This document shows, one piece after another, positions 9,383-17,405 of a DNA stretch of 64,000 nt. Both the position numbers and the translations under genes were made by a program. How positions within the stretch are numbered: the stretch's first letter is position 1; the number at the start of each line of letters is the position of its first letter. This DNA comes from an uncultured Pseudomonadota bacterium (lineage in GTDB: Bacteria > Myxococcota_A > Bradymonadia > Bradymonadales > GCA-2716585), in NCBI GenBank assembly GCA_937123825.1, contig CAKZKQ010000675.1, positions 16,876 to 80,875 of the forward strand, read 5' to 3'. The notes beneath the pieces are model-generated. The model worked only from the letters and a program-made list of their open reading frames with translations. It made no database searches and was not told the origin of the DNA.

Positions 9383-9951
9383 TAGGGAGTGTTCTTGGAG
9401 ACGGGTTTGTAGGTCATCTGGACCATGTCGCCGCCAAAGGGGCAGGTGTTGACCAGCTCCAGGCGGTGGCGCTGCTGGGTGCCTGCAAAGAGCGGCAGGC
9501 CCTGCCCCAGGATGATGGGGGCGATGGTGACGATCAACTCGTCGATCAGCCCTGCGTCGAGGGCCTGACGGACCATTTGCCCGCCGTCCACGTAGACGTC
9601 TTTGCCGTCGGCGGCCTCTTTGGCCGCTTGAACCAGCGCGTGGATGTCTCCGGTGGCGGCGCGCGTGGGTTCGGGGGCGTCAGCGGGCATGTCGCGGTGG
9701 GTGGCCACCAGGACAGGGCGCTGGCCGTAGGGCCACGGCACGTCAAACCCGTGGACGACGTCAAAGGTGCTTCGCCCCATCAACATGGCGCCCACGTCGG
9801 CCATAAAGTCTTCAAACCCCACCGCACCCTCTGGAGGGGTGGCCGGTGGTGGGTTGGATTCATCGTGGAGCCAGGACAGATCGTTGTCTGTGCCGGCGAT
9901 GAATCCATCAAGCGAACATGCAATGTAAACCCGTACGCGGGACCGGGCCAT
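9382..9951 (-). CDS. Dihydrofolate reductase/RibD C-terminal-like reductase
   Basis: A 189-residue protein of the DHFR/RibD-C family. The N-terminal VRVYIACSLDGFIAG strand and catalytic-site motif, AMLMGRSTFDVV, DVYVDGGQMVRQALDAGLIDELIVTIAPIILGQGLPLF and a final strand are in family order. These small proteins are NADPH-dependent reductases of unknown physiological substrate. Start ATG lies seven bases after AGGAG; a TTG two codons upstream is unlikely. It is convergent with the SDR gene and separated from it by a terminator and a repeat end. Confidence 0.85.
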   Translation of the reverse strand: MARSRVRVYIACSLDGFIAGTDNDLSWLHDESNPPPATPPEGAVGFEDFMADVGAMLMGRSTFDVVHGFDVPWPYGQRPVLVATHRDMPADAPEPTRAATGDIHALVQAAKEAADGKDVYVDGGQMVRQALDAGLIDELIVTIAPIILGQGLPLFAGTQQRHRLELVNTCPFGGDMVQMTYKPVSKNTP

Positions 9952-9965
9952 GGTCAATCTCCTTT

Positions 9966-10209
9966 AGGGCGTGTTTGCAAAATCTCCCATCGACATGCGG
10001 CCCGATGACAACGATCCCGTCGTCATCGATGCTCGACGAACCTCCAGTTCGTCTGCGCTCTCTTCGATTGTAGAGAATCTCAAGGTCTAAGAGATGCCAT
10101 TTTCCAATGTCATCTCTTGAGAGTCACTATAGTGACTCCAAGCCTTTCGATTCTCTGCCTCGATGCCATCGGGCTCGCCTGTCTCGGTCCCATTTTGCAA
10201 ACACGCCCT
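9966..10209. mobile_element. 244-bp element with perfect 18-bp terminal inverted repeats (MITE-like)
   Basis: AGGGCGTGTTTGCAAAAT at 9966-9983 is repeated exactly in inverted orientation at 10192-10209. There is no transposase inside. The interior contains a GACGAAC/GTTCGTC hairpin and a perfect 18-base palindrome. A related short copy with the same end motif is at 27326-27366. No clear target-site duplication was found. Most likely a non-autonomous element mobilised by a transposase encoded elsewhere. Confidence 0.65.
10121..10138. repeat. Perfect 18-base palindrome
   Basis: GAGTCACTATAGTGACTC is self-complementary over its whole length and lies inside the inverted-repeat element. It could be a protein-binding site or a cruciform-forming part of the element. 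Confidence 0.6.
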
Positions 10210-10335
10210 GGATGCAGCAACACTGTGTTGATGTGGTCCGGCAGGTGTCAGAGCCGCAGCCATAGTATGGATGGTGGTCTGCAAAGGCCAGCGGTCTGTG
10301 AGCGTTTTCACAGGGCGAGCGTTCAAAGGAGGGCG

Positions 10336-11130
10336 ATGACGGACTACATGGTGTGGCGGTTGGTGAAGTTGGTGTCGGTGGTGCTCTTGGCCGGTGGGGT
10401 CTGGGGGACGTTGTTGGCCAGCGCTCGGAACAACCGCTTGCGGTCGTTGTGGGTGGCCACGGTGGGCTTTGTGGGGGCCTGGGTGGGGGGCTACGCCATG
10501 ATGAAGCTCACGGGTCGGACCCTTTCGGAGCCTTGGATTGTGTGGTCGGTGGTGGCCAGCCTGACGGCGCTGCATCTCAGCGCGATCTTGGGGCACAAGG
10601 AGGCGCCCAGGCGCGTGACGGCTTGGTTGGCGGGGGGATCGCTGATGGTGGCCGTGGCGGTCATGGTGGCGCGCGTCAGTGATGTGGGGACGTTGTCGCT
10701 GGTGTCGGTGGCGGCGGCTTTGGTCGGCGGTGCGCTGGCGCATATGGGCGGTGCCCGGCGTCACGAGGTGGGTCCGGAGGACCGCCTCCAGTCGTGGCGC
10801 TGGTTTTGTTGGGTGGCACGTTTTGAGGGGTTGTCCTGGGTGCTGCTTTTGGTGGCGATGCCGCTGAAGTACAAAGCCCAGATTTTGCTCGACGGTGGCA
10901 CGGGGGTGATTGGTTGGGGGCACGGGGTGCTCTTTGTGGTCTACTTTCAGGCGCTGTGGAGCGCGTCCCGGTTTTTGGGGTGGAGCGGCAAGCGGGTGCT
11001 TCAGGGGGCGGTGTTGGCCTTTGTGCCGTTGGGGGCCTTTGGCTTTGAGTGGCTGGTGGCTGACGATGTGCGCCGGGCGCTCAAAGAAGGGTCCCAGGCT
11101 GCTGATGGAGCCGCTGCGGAGCCGATTTGA
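10336..11130 (+). CDS. DUF3817-domain integral membrane protein
   Basis: 264 residues with about seven to eight hydrophobic segments. The C-terminal part matches the DUF3817 pattern: WVARFEGLSWVLLLVAMPLKYK, then GWGHGVLFVVYFQAL. The N-terminal half adds a separate block of four membrane segments, longer than the single-domain family members (about 100 residues). Start ATG lies behind AAGGAGGG; the frame is open further upstream, but only across the inverted-repeat element. No biochemical role is known for the domain. It is alone on its strand. Confidence 0.75.
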   Translation: MTDYMVWRLVKLVSVVLLAGGVWGTLLASARNNRLRSLWVATVGFVGAWVGGYAMMKLTGRTLSEPWIVWSVVASLTALHLSAILGHKEAPRRVTAWLAGGSLMVAVAVMVARVSDVGTLSLVSVAAALVGGALAHMGGARRHEVGPEDRLQSWRWFCWVARFEGLSWVLLLVAMPLKYKAQILLDGGTGVIGWGHGVLFVVYFQALWSASRFLGWSGKRVLQGAVLAFVPLGAFGFEWLVADDVRRALKEGSQAADGAAAEPI

Positions 11131-11199
11131 GGTCTTTTCAGACGCGTTTTGTGCTTTTGAGGCGCTTCGGGTCAGTGAAGCGGTGCGGTTGTGTGGGGT

Positions 11200-12402
11200 T
11201 CAGGAGGCGTCATCGGGCTTTTGCAGCAGCGCCATCATGCCCAGAATGATCAAGAGCGTGACCGCGACCACGGCGCTGATGTTGAGGCTGACCGAGAGGC
11301 GCTCGTCGGCGGCGTTGGCCAGCAGTATCAGCAGGAGGGCGAAGCCCAGGCGTCCGGCGAGGCTCTGCATGGAGAGGTAGGTGGCCCGGATGCGGGGGGC
11401 GACTCTGGGTGCGACAGCGGCGCGGATGGGGGCCTCCTGGAGGGCGTAGGGGACCGAGCGCGCCAAGAGCAAGATGGCGATCGCGGGGTGGAGGAAGGCG
11501 GTCATGGCCGCGATCAAGATCACCTGGAGGGTGACCGAGAGCATCAGGTGTCGCGTCAGCCCCAGGCGCTTGCTCAGGCGCGCGCTGTAGCGTGCGGCCG
11601 GGGCCTCAAGGACTTTGACCAGTGCGGCGTGGATGCCCGCCACCAGTGGTGTGGAGTCTTTGGGCCAGTGGGTTTGGGGCAGTTCTTCCAGATAGGGTTG
11701 GTAGAATTCGTAGGGGACGTGCGTGAGGATGGTGCTGACCACGCTGACGGCAAAGACCCAGCCCAACACCCGGCCTCGAAGGAGCTTGAAGCACCTCTTG
11801 AGCGTGTCGCCGAAGTGTTCGGGGATGGCCGATTTGTCGCGGTCGATGGGGGCAAAGCCCAGTGCCGTCAAGAGCGCCACCAGCGCCCCGATCCCCGAGA
11901 GCAGGTACGCCAGGCGCAGGTCCCACATCCCCAGGGCGCCGCCCGCCAGCGCCGCCACCGCGCCCACCACCGCCGCCAGTGTGCCCAGCCGGGCCTCGCG
12001 CTCGATGTACTGCTCGGCGCGTTCGTCGACTTTGAGGTTGGCCAGGTGAAAGCTGGTGTCTGTGCCTGAGTTGAAGGCAAGGCCCACTGCCAGCAGGCCT
12101 TGTGCCAGGGCGAGCATTTCAAAGGATTGCCCGATGGCAAAGAGGCCGTAGGAGGCCACCAGCGCGAGGGCCGCGATGATCAGCGTGGCGCGGCGGCCGA
12201 CGCGGTCCGAGAAGTAGCCCGAGGGCAGCTCCAGGGCGACCACCGTGGTGTAGTAGATGGCTTCGAGCGCCAGCACTTCGGGGATCGAGACGCGGTCAGA
12301 GAGGTAGAGGAAGAAGATCGGGAGCCACGCATAAGTCCCCACCCCCGTGATGTAGAGCGGGTAGAGTGCCAGGTTTCTCTGTGCGCCTGCTTTGGAGGTC
12401 AT
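11200..12402 (-). CDS. MFS transporter
   Basis: 400 residues with about 12 hydrophobic helices. The cytoplasmic loop between helices 2 and 3 reads GYFSDRVGRRATL, the signature of the major facilitator superfamily. The sequence pattern suggests an exporter-like proton-coupled carrier, but the substrate cannot be deduced. It lies 114 bases downstream of the M1-like peptidase gene on the same strand, so co-transcription is possible. Confidence 0.85.
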   Translation of the reverse strand: MTSKAGAQRNLALYPLYITGVGTYAWLPIFFLYLSDRVSIPEVLALEAIYYTTVVALELPSGYFSDRVGRRATLIIAALALVASYGLFAIGQSFEMLALAQGLLAVGLAFNSGTDTSFHLANLKVDERAEQYIEREARLGTLAAVVGAVAALAGGALGMWDLRLAYLLSGIGALVALLTALGFAPIDRDKSAIPEHFGDTLKRCFKLLRGRVLGWVFAVSVVSTILTHVPYEFYQPYLEELPQTHWPKDSTPLVAGIHAALVKVLEAPAARYSARLSKRLGLTRHLMLSVTLQVILIAAMTAFLHPAIAILLLARSVPYALQEAPIRAAVAPRVAPRIRATYLSMQSLAGRLGFALLLILLANAADERLSVSLNISAVVAVTLLIILGMMALLQKPDDAS

Positions 12403-12516
12403 ATCCTGCGCGAGCCTGTGGTGTGGTTATCTTGCCGACAATGTCATACATCACACAAATGCTCTAGCACCAGCCAAAGATGCGATTCATCACAGCGCTT
12501 GCACGCTCTTTGGGGG

Positions 12517-13938
12517 TCACGGTTGGCCTGTGGGCGCTGGGGGGGAGTTGGGCAGCGGCGCGCAGGTGGCGCCAGCGTCCTTGAGGCGGCAGCGGGCGAT
12601 CTCACACGCGTCCTCGTTCAGGGGCAACGAGGTCAAAAAGTGCTCGGTGGTCAGGCTCAGACCAGTGTCGGCGCTGCGCTGCAGCAGGTCGGCCAGGACG
12701 CCCTCAAAGATCTCGACACCGACAGCGCGGCTGAGGTCATCGATGAGCGTCGCCCCCGCGTTGTACGCCAGCGGCCCCCCAGCCCCCTCAACGCCGTGCC
12801 CAGGCCTGGCGATCCGCCGCTCGCCGCCCTTGTCCAGAATGCGCGCTGTGCGTTTGGTCCACAGGGCCAATTCCTGCTCGTAGGCATCGACCTGGCCGCG
12901 TATGGCTTTGTCGCGGCCGACCCACCAGGCCACGATGGCCTCGTTGAGCCAGAAATCGCCCCAGGTGGCACAGGTGACCCGGTTGCCCCATCCCTGGTGG
13001 GCCATTTCATGGACCAGGAGCCAGTCTTCATCGGGGGTTTTGAGCAGCCTGTCGAGGTAACCAGCCGAGATGAAGGCCATGCCCGCCAGCTCCTGCGCGG
13101 CGCGCCCGGGGACAAAGACCTGGACGTAGTCTCCCGGGTCGTGTTTGAGGTGCGTTTTCCAGCGGTCCACGGCGGCCTGGGTGCGTTGGAGGACGCGCTG
13201 GGCTTTGTCCTGGCTGTCGGCGCCCCAGACGTGAAGCTGACCCTGGTGCGCAGGGGGAGCATCCAGACGCCCTGCGAAGAATCCATAAGTGTAGCTGGGG
13301 TGGGGCAGGCGCGAGGCGATGTCGGGTCCCGGTTTGTCCGGGCCGTCCCCCGTGGCGATGGTGGTCCACCCTTTTGGTGCGTCGATGTGGAGGTCCAGGG
13401 TGGCCCGCTCGGAGGGGTCGTCGCGCACCGGCAGCCAGTGCCAGGTGTGGAAGGTCGTCCAGAGGGCCTCGGGGCCGGTGCCCAGGCCTTTGGAGGGCTG
13501 GACTGTGTAGGTGACGTGGATGGACACCGGCCCATCGACGGGGGTGTCCCAGCGGGCCTGGAAGCGCTGTCCGTCGTAGTCCCAGCGCGCCGGGGGTGAG
13601 GAGGTGATCTGGTGAGACTCAAAGCCGACCGCGTTCAGTGTCATGACTGTGGCGGCCTGCGCGTTGGCGCTCAGCGTGACGTCACCGCTCAGGCGCGGCG
13701 TTGAAGGGTCGGAGACGTCGAGCGTGAGGGCGGCCTTGATGTGTTCGAGGTCCACAAAAGAGGGCGCGGGTTTGCTGGAGACGGGTTTGTCAGGTGTGGG
13801 TTTGTCAGGTGTGGGTTTGTCGGGCGCGGTTTGCTGCGGGGGCGTGGTTGGAGGGGTCGAGGTGGTGTGGGTGCAGCCTTGTGTGGCCAGCAGCAGGTGA
13901 ATCAGTCCGAGGCAAAGAAGTGGGTATGGTTGGTGCAT
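12517..13938 (-). CDS. M1-type zinc peptidase lipoprotein lacking the GAMEN motif
   Basis: The signal peptide ends LATQGC (lipobox). A Thr/Pro-rich linker with three copies of TPDKP follows, then an all-beta N-terminal domain. The catalytic domain contains HEMAHQ, and 18 residues later WLNEA, which is the HExxH-x18-E zinc site of the M1 aminopeptidase clan. The exopeptidase GAMEN motif, which reads the substrate amino terminus, is replaced by AGMAF. The protein (473 residues) is also shorter than typical M1 enzymes. It may therefore act as an endo- or otherwise altered peptidase outside the cytoplasm. Start ATG chosen because it gives a proper signal peptide. Confidence 0.82.
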   Translation of the reverse strand: MHQPYPLLCLGLIHLLLATQGCTHTTSTPPTTPPQQTAPDKPTPDKPTPDKPVSSKPAPSFVDLEHIKAALTLDVSDPSTPRLSGDVTLSANAQAATVMTLNAVGFESHQITSSPPARWDYDGQRFQARWDTPVDGPVSIHVTYTVQPSKGLGTGPEALWTTFHTWHWLPVRDDPSERATLDLHIDAPKGWTTIATGDGPDKPGPDIASRLPHPSYTYGFFAGRLDAPPAHQGQLHVWGADSQDKAQRVLQRTQAAVDRWKTHLKHDPGDYVQVFVPGRAAQELAGMAFISAGYLDRLLKTPDEDWLLVHEMAHQGWGNRVTCATWGDFWLNEAIVAWWVGRDKAIRGQVDAYEQELALWTKRTARILDKGGERRIARPGHGVEGAGGPLAYNAGATLIDDLSRAVGVEIFEGVLADLLQRSADTGLSLTTEHFLTSLPLNEDACEIARCRLKDAGATCAPLPNSPPAPTGQP

Positions 13939-14033
13939 ATGTGTTTGTGGGTGTGGTGGCGACGCTGGGGTCCGTCTGAGCATTTATTGGGGCCCAGGGT
14001 TGGTTTTGTGGGGTATTGAAGTAACGTTGGGGG

Positions 14034-14984
14034 TTGCAGAGCAACTTGGAGATGCTCGGTCATCCGTGCAGACTGAGCATCGAGCGAGGGCTGACTTTGG
14101 AAGCGTACCTTTATCCTTTGGCGCTGGCGATCATTTCGGCGCTGGTTTTTATCCTTGAGGCGGTCGTGCCCTGGCGCGCCGAACAGCGCCAGTTGCGCCC
14201 GGGCCTGTGGTCCGATCTGATCCATCTGGTCATCAACGGCCATTTTCTGGGCGTGCTGCTCTACACCGTGGCCACGCGCTGGGTCTTGCCGCCGCTCGAC
14301 GAGGTGCTGAGGCAGCAGGGGCTCTACGAGATGGTGTACCGCAACGCGGCGGCCTCATGGCCGGTGTGGGTGCAGATCGTGGTGGCGCTGCTGGCGATCG
14401 ACTTCATCCACTGGTGCGTGCACAATTTGCTTCACCGGGTGCCGTGGCTGTGGGAATTGCACAAGACCCACCACAGCGTCAAAGACGGCGAGATGGACTG
14501 GATTGTGTCGTTCCGCTTTCAGTGGACGGAGGTGGTGGTCTACAAGACGTTGCAGTATTTGCCTTTGGCGGTGCTGGGTTTTGGGTACGAGGCGGTGATG
14601 ACCCACGCGATCTTTGGCACGCTCATCGGTCACCTCAACCACGCCAACTTGAAGTTGGATTACGGCCCGCTGCGCTACGTCCTCAACAACCCTCGGATGC
14701 ACATCTGGCACCACGATCACGACGCCACGGGCCATACGACGGTCAACTTTGGGGTGATCTTCAGCATCTGGGACTGGGTCTTTGGGACCGCCTACCTGCC
14801 TGAGGATCGTGTGCCAAGGAAGCTTGGCTTTGAGGGCGTCGATGCCTTCCCCCAGACGTTTTTTGGCCACGCCGCCTGGCCTTTTCAGCGTCTGGCGTCC
14901 ACTGAGGGCGCGCGGCGCGCGTTGGGCTGGGGTTTGGGGGCGGCGATGATCGGCGTGGGTTGGGCGGTTCTCTACATTCTGTAG
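14034..14984 (+). CDS. Fatty acid hydroxylase/sterol desaturase-family membrane di-iron enzyme
   Basis: An integral membrane protein with the histidine boxes of the FA hydroxylase superfamily: HNLLH, HKTHH, HLNHAN and WHHDHD, spaced as expected for a di-iron centre. Members insert oxygen into lipid or sterol substrates. The start is uncertain: TTG at 14034 is the longest, ATG at 14052 is in frame, and neither has a well-spaced ribosome site. The first strong hydrophobic helix begins about 25 residues in, either way. It is divergent from the M1-like lipoprotein gene. Confidence 0.82.
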   Translation: MQSNLEMLGHPCRLSIERGLTLEAYLYPLALAIISALVFILEAVVPWRAEQRQLRPGLWSDLIHLVINGHFLGVLLYTVATRWVLPPLDEVLRQQGLYEMVYRNAAASWPVWVQIVVALLAIDFIHWCVHNLLHRVPWLWELHKTHHSVKDGEMDWIVSFRFQWTEVVVYKTLQYLPLAVLGFGYEAVMTHAIFGTLIGHLNHANLKLDYGPLRYVLNNPRMHIWHHDHDATGHTTVNFGVIFSIWDWVFGTAYLPEDRVPRKLGFEGVDAFPQTFFGHAAWPFQRLASTEGARRALGWGLGAAMIGVGWAVLYIL

Positions 14985-15130
14985 CCCGCATCCCCTCTTG
15001 TGTTCGATTCTGTCGGGCGGTTTTTCACACTTTTGAATCATTCATAGCCTTTGGCGACACGCTGAGGCTCCGTTGGGGCACCTTTTTGGCAAGGGCGAGT
15101 GGCGTCGTCTTGCTTGGGACGGGGTGTGTG

Positions 15131-15146
15131 TGTAACACTCGTTACA
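15131..15146. promoter_or_regulatory. Candidate TetR-family operator
   Basis: TGTAAC-ACTC-GTTACA is a perfect 6+6 inverted repeat, 50 bases upstream of the TetR start codon. Spacing and symmetry fit an autoregulatory TetR operator. Binding is inferred from position only. Confidence 0.5.
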
Positions 15147-15195
15147 TTGAGGTGGTCCGCCTTTTAAGAGCGTGGGCTTTTAGGGAGTGTTCGCC

Positions 15196-15777
15196 ATGTC
15201 TTCCCCTTCATCCGAACGCCGCGACGCGCTCTTGGCCCAGGCCACAGCGTGGGTTTTGGAGCACGGCTTTCACGGGCTTTCGCTGCGGCCGATGGCGCAA
15301 GCGCTGGGCACCTCGGCGCGCATGCTCGTCTACCACTTTGGTTCCAAGGACGCGCTGGTGGCGCAGATCCTGGAGCAGATCGCCGCGCGCTGGATGGTGG
15401 CGATGGAAGACCACATGGCTCAATCGGACGATGTCCTAGAGGCGCTGCGGGGGCTGTGGACGGGGGTGCTGCGCCAACCGGCCAGCCGCGCAGTCCACGC
15501 GGTGGCGCTCGAAGCCTGGGCGCTGGGGATCAGTGGCCGGGCGCCTGTCTTTGAGCCGTTTGTGGCCCAGGTCTCTCAGGGGTGGGTGGTGTTGGTGGAG
15601 CGAGGGCTGGCCGCCGACCCGGCGCACAAGCCCCACGCCAGCCGCCGCGCGCTCCTGCTGGTGGCGGCGGTGGAGGGGTTGTTGCTCTACCACGTCACCG
15701 ACGAGCGTTTTGACGTCGATGGTGCCTTTGAGGAGTTGTTGGGCCTCTTTGGCGCCCGCAATGCACCGCCTGCGTGA
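15196..15777 (+). CDS. TetR-family transcriptional regulator
   Basis: 193 residues. The N-terminal HTH reads LSLRPMAQALGTSARMLVYHFGSKDALVAQIL, the standard TetR DNA-binding domain. A helical ligand and dimer domain follows. ATG preceded by AGGGAG with eight-base spacing. A symmetrical TGTAAC/GTTACA sequence lies just upstream. The next two genes follow closely (34-base gap, then a 4-base overlap) and are probably the regulated operon. Confidence 0.88.
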   Translation: MSSPSSERRDALLAQATAWVLEHGFHGLSLRPMAQALGTSARMLVYHFGSKDALVAQILEQIAARWMVAMEDHMAQSDDVLEALRGLWTGVLRQPASRAVHAVALEAWALGISGRAPVFEPFVAQVSQGWVVLVERGLAADPAHKPHASRRALLLVAAVEGLLLYHVTDERFDVDGAFEELLGLFGARNAPPA

Positions 15778-15811
15778 TGGGCCTGGGTGCGTTTGTTTGG
15801 AGGATGCTGCG

Positions 15812-16177
15812 GTGAGTTTTAGCTTTGTCATCGGTTTAAGCCTGATCCTGACCCACGAGTTGGACGCCATGACGGCCCGCGAGTGGCGGATCTTCCCGCT
15901 CTTGTCGCGTCTGTCAGACGAGAACGGGCGCTGGCTCTTTGTGGCCCTCCATGTGCCGCTCTTTGCGTGGATCTTGTGGGGTTTGACGGGCCCTGAGCAG
16001 GCGTCGTGGCGCGTGGGTTTTGATGTCTGTTTGATCGCGCACGCCTTTGCTCACCTGCTTTTGCACCGCCACCCGGACAATGGCTTTCGCAGGCCGCTTT
16101 CCTGGGTTTTGATCGGAGGGGCGGCGGCGGCTGGGGCGCTGGATTTGTGGCTTGGCGCGCTGCAGGAGGTGGTGTGA
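15812..16177 (+). CDS. Small membrane protein (resembles DUF6713)
   Basis: 121 residues with about four hydrophobic helices. It begins FVIGLSLILTHELDAMTAREWRIFPLL, and LTHELDAM...EWR near the N-terminus is the recognisable conserved block. GTG start eight bases after TTGGAGG. No enzymatic motif. It follows the TetR gene, and its stop codon overlaps the start of the AlkD-like gene. The family name is from memory of this motif, at moderate confidence. Confidence 0.7.
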   Translation: MSFSFVIGLSLILTHELDAMTAREWRIFPLLSRLSDENGRWLFVALHVPLFAWILWGLTGPEQASWRVGFDVCLIAHAFAHLLLHRHPDNGFRRPLSWVLIGGAAAAGALDLWLGALQEVV

Positions 16178-16980
16178 AGGGCGCAATTGTGGAAAAGGAG
16201 GCGCTGGGGCGCCTGACCGAAGCGATGGAGGCGCAGGCCACCGAGAAGTCGCGCCTGTGGTGGACGCGCTATCTCAAAGGGGCGGCGACGTTTCGTGGGG
16301 TGCCCACGCCGGCGCTGAGGCAGGTGGTGCACGCCTGGTGGGCGCAGGAGGGGTTGGGTGAGCTGACGCTCAAGGGGCAAAAGGCCGCCGCGCTGCAGCT
16401 CTTTGATGGCCCCCACACCGAAGATCGCATGGCGGGCGTCCTGGTTTTGGCCGAGACGCTGATGGATGACCTTGAGACCAGTGATCTGCCAGCGCTGGCG
16501 AGCCTCTTTGAGCGGGGCCGGATCGCCGATTGGAATCTGTGCGACTGGTTTTGTGTGAAGGTGTTGGGGCCGATGGTCGAACGCGCCGATGATCCCCAGG
16601 CGATGGCCCGCGCCGTTTCTGCCTGGCGCAGCGCCGAAGGGTTGTGGCAGCGGCGCGCGTCGGCGGTGGCCTTTGTGAACCTGGCCGCCAAAGGCGAACA
16701 CCAAATCCAGGGTTTGCCGCAGATCATTGAGGAGAGCTGTGAGGCGTTGGTCCTCGACCCGGCGCGTTTTGCCCAGACCGGCGTGGGGTGGACCATGCGC
16801 GAGCTGTCTCGTGCCGAGCCCCAGCGCGTGGTGGCGTTTATGATGCGCCACATGGGGTGTCTGTCGCGAGAGGCAGCGCGCTCCATCACCAAAAAGCTGC
16901 CCGCCGACGAGACCGCGCGCCTGCTGGCCATTCACAAGGCGCACTCAAAGGGACTCAGCGGCTCCCAAACCACATCATGA
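16174..16980 (+). CDS. AlkD-like DNA alkylation repair protein
   Basis: 268 residues, helical HEAT-like. Motifs include WWTRYLKGAATFRGVPTPALRQVV near the N-terminus and a central DWNLCDWFCVKVLGPM, typical of the AlkD/DUF-type DNA alkylation repair superfamily. Family members remove alkylated bases without base flipping. GTG start overlaps the upstream stop by four bases, with CAGGAGG upstream, so it is translationally coupled. The 3' end overlaps the convergent minus-strand gene by 26 bases. Confidence 0.82.
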   Translation: MKGAIVEKEALGRLTEAMEAQATEKSRLWWTRYLKGAATFRGVPTPALRQVVHAWWAQEGLGELTLKGQKAAALQLFDGPHTEDRMAGVLVLAETLMDDLETSDLPALASLFERGRIADWNLCDWFCVKVLGPMVERADDPQAMARAVSAWRSAEGLWQRRASAVAFVNLAAKGEHQIQGLPQIIEESCEALVLDPARFAQTGVGWTMRELSRAEPQRVVAFMMRHMGCLSREAARSITKKLPADETARLLAIHKAHSKGLSGSQTTS

Positions 16981-17398
16981 CCAGCGCGCCGCGCGCCGAC
17001 CACGCCAATGTGCGGATCCAGTTGCTCTGGACCATGGCGCGGTGGACCTCGGGGACAAACCCTCCTGAGAGCGCCCCGTGTTGGGGCACCTGGAGGAAAA
17101 AGGTCGAGCCCCAGATCACCGCCAGCAGCCCCGCGCCTGCCCAGAGCGACCATGTGGGGATTTGCGGCGGTTGCAAGCCCAGCAAGAGCACGGCGGTCAT
17201 CACCTCGGCCAGCATCAAGGGCATGACCAGCAGCGAGATCCGCGCGGTGTGCCCCGCGTGGTAGCGGGCAAACCCTTCGGCCCCGACCGAGTCAAAGAGC
17301 GGGTAGTGGACCAGTTGGATCGTCCAGATCAACCCCACCATCATCAGCGTGGCGCCAGCGTGCGCCGCCAGCACCCAGCGAATCGTCTGTGCATCCAT
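16955..17398 (-). CDS. Conserved 4-TM membrane protein, unknown function
   Basis: 147 residues with four hydrophobic helices. Motifs IWTIQLVHYPLFDSVG, HTARISLLVMP and FFLQVPQHGALSGGF...VQSNWIRTLAWSARG look like a widely conserved but uncharacterised bacterial membrane protein, loosely reminiscent of DUF1772 proteins. It is the last gene of the photolyase-containing run, seven bases after the SDR stop. Confidence 0.75.
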   Translation of the reverse strand: MDAQTIRWVLAAHAGATLMMVGLIWTIQLVHYPLFDSVGAEGFARYHAGHTARISLLVMPLMLAEVMTAVLLLGLQPPQIPTWSLWAGAGLLAVIWGSTFFLQVPQHGALSGGFVPEVHRAMVQSNWIRTLAWSARGALVMMWFGSR

Positions 17399-17405
17399 GG
17401 CCTTG

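Noticed and set aside
12100..13599. 499-codon plus frame spanning the MFS and M1 genes
   Set aside because: Crosses two real minus-strand genes and their spacer; composition typical of shadows.
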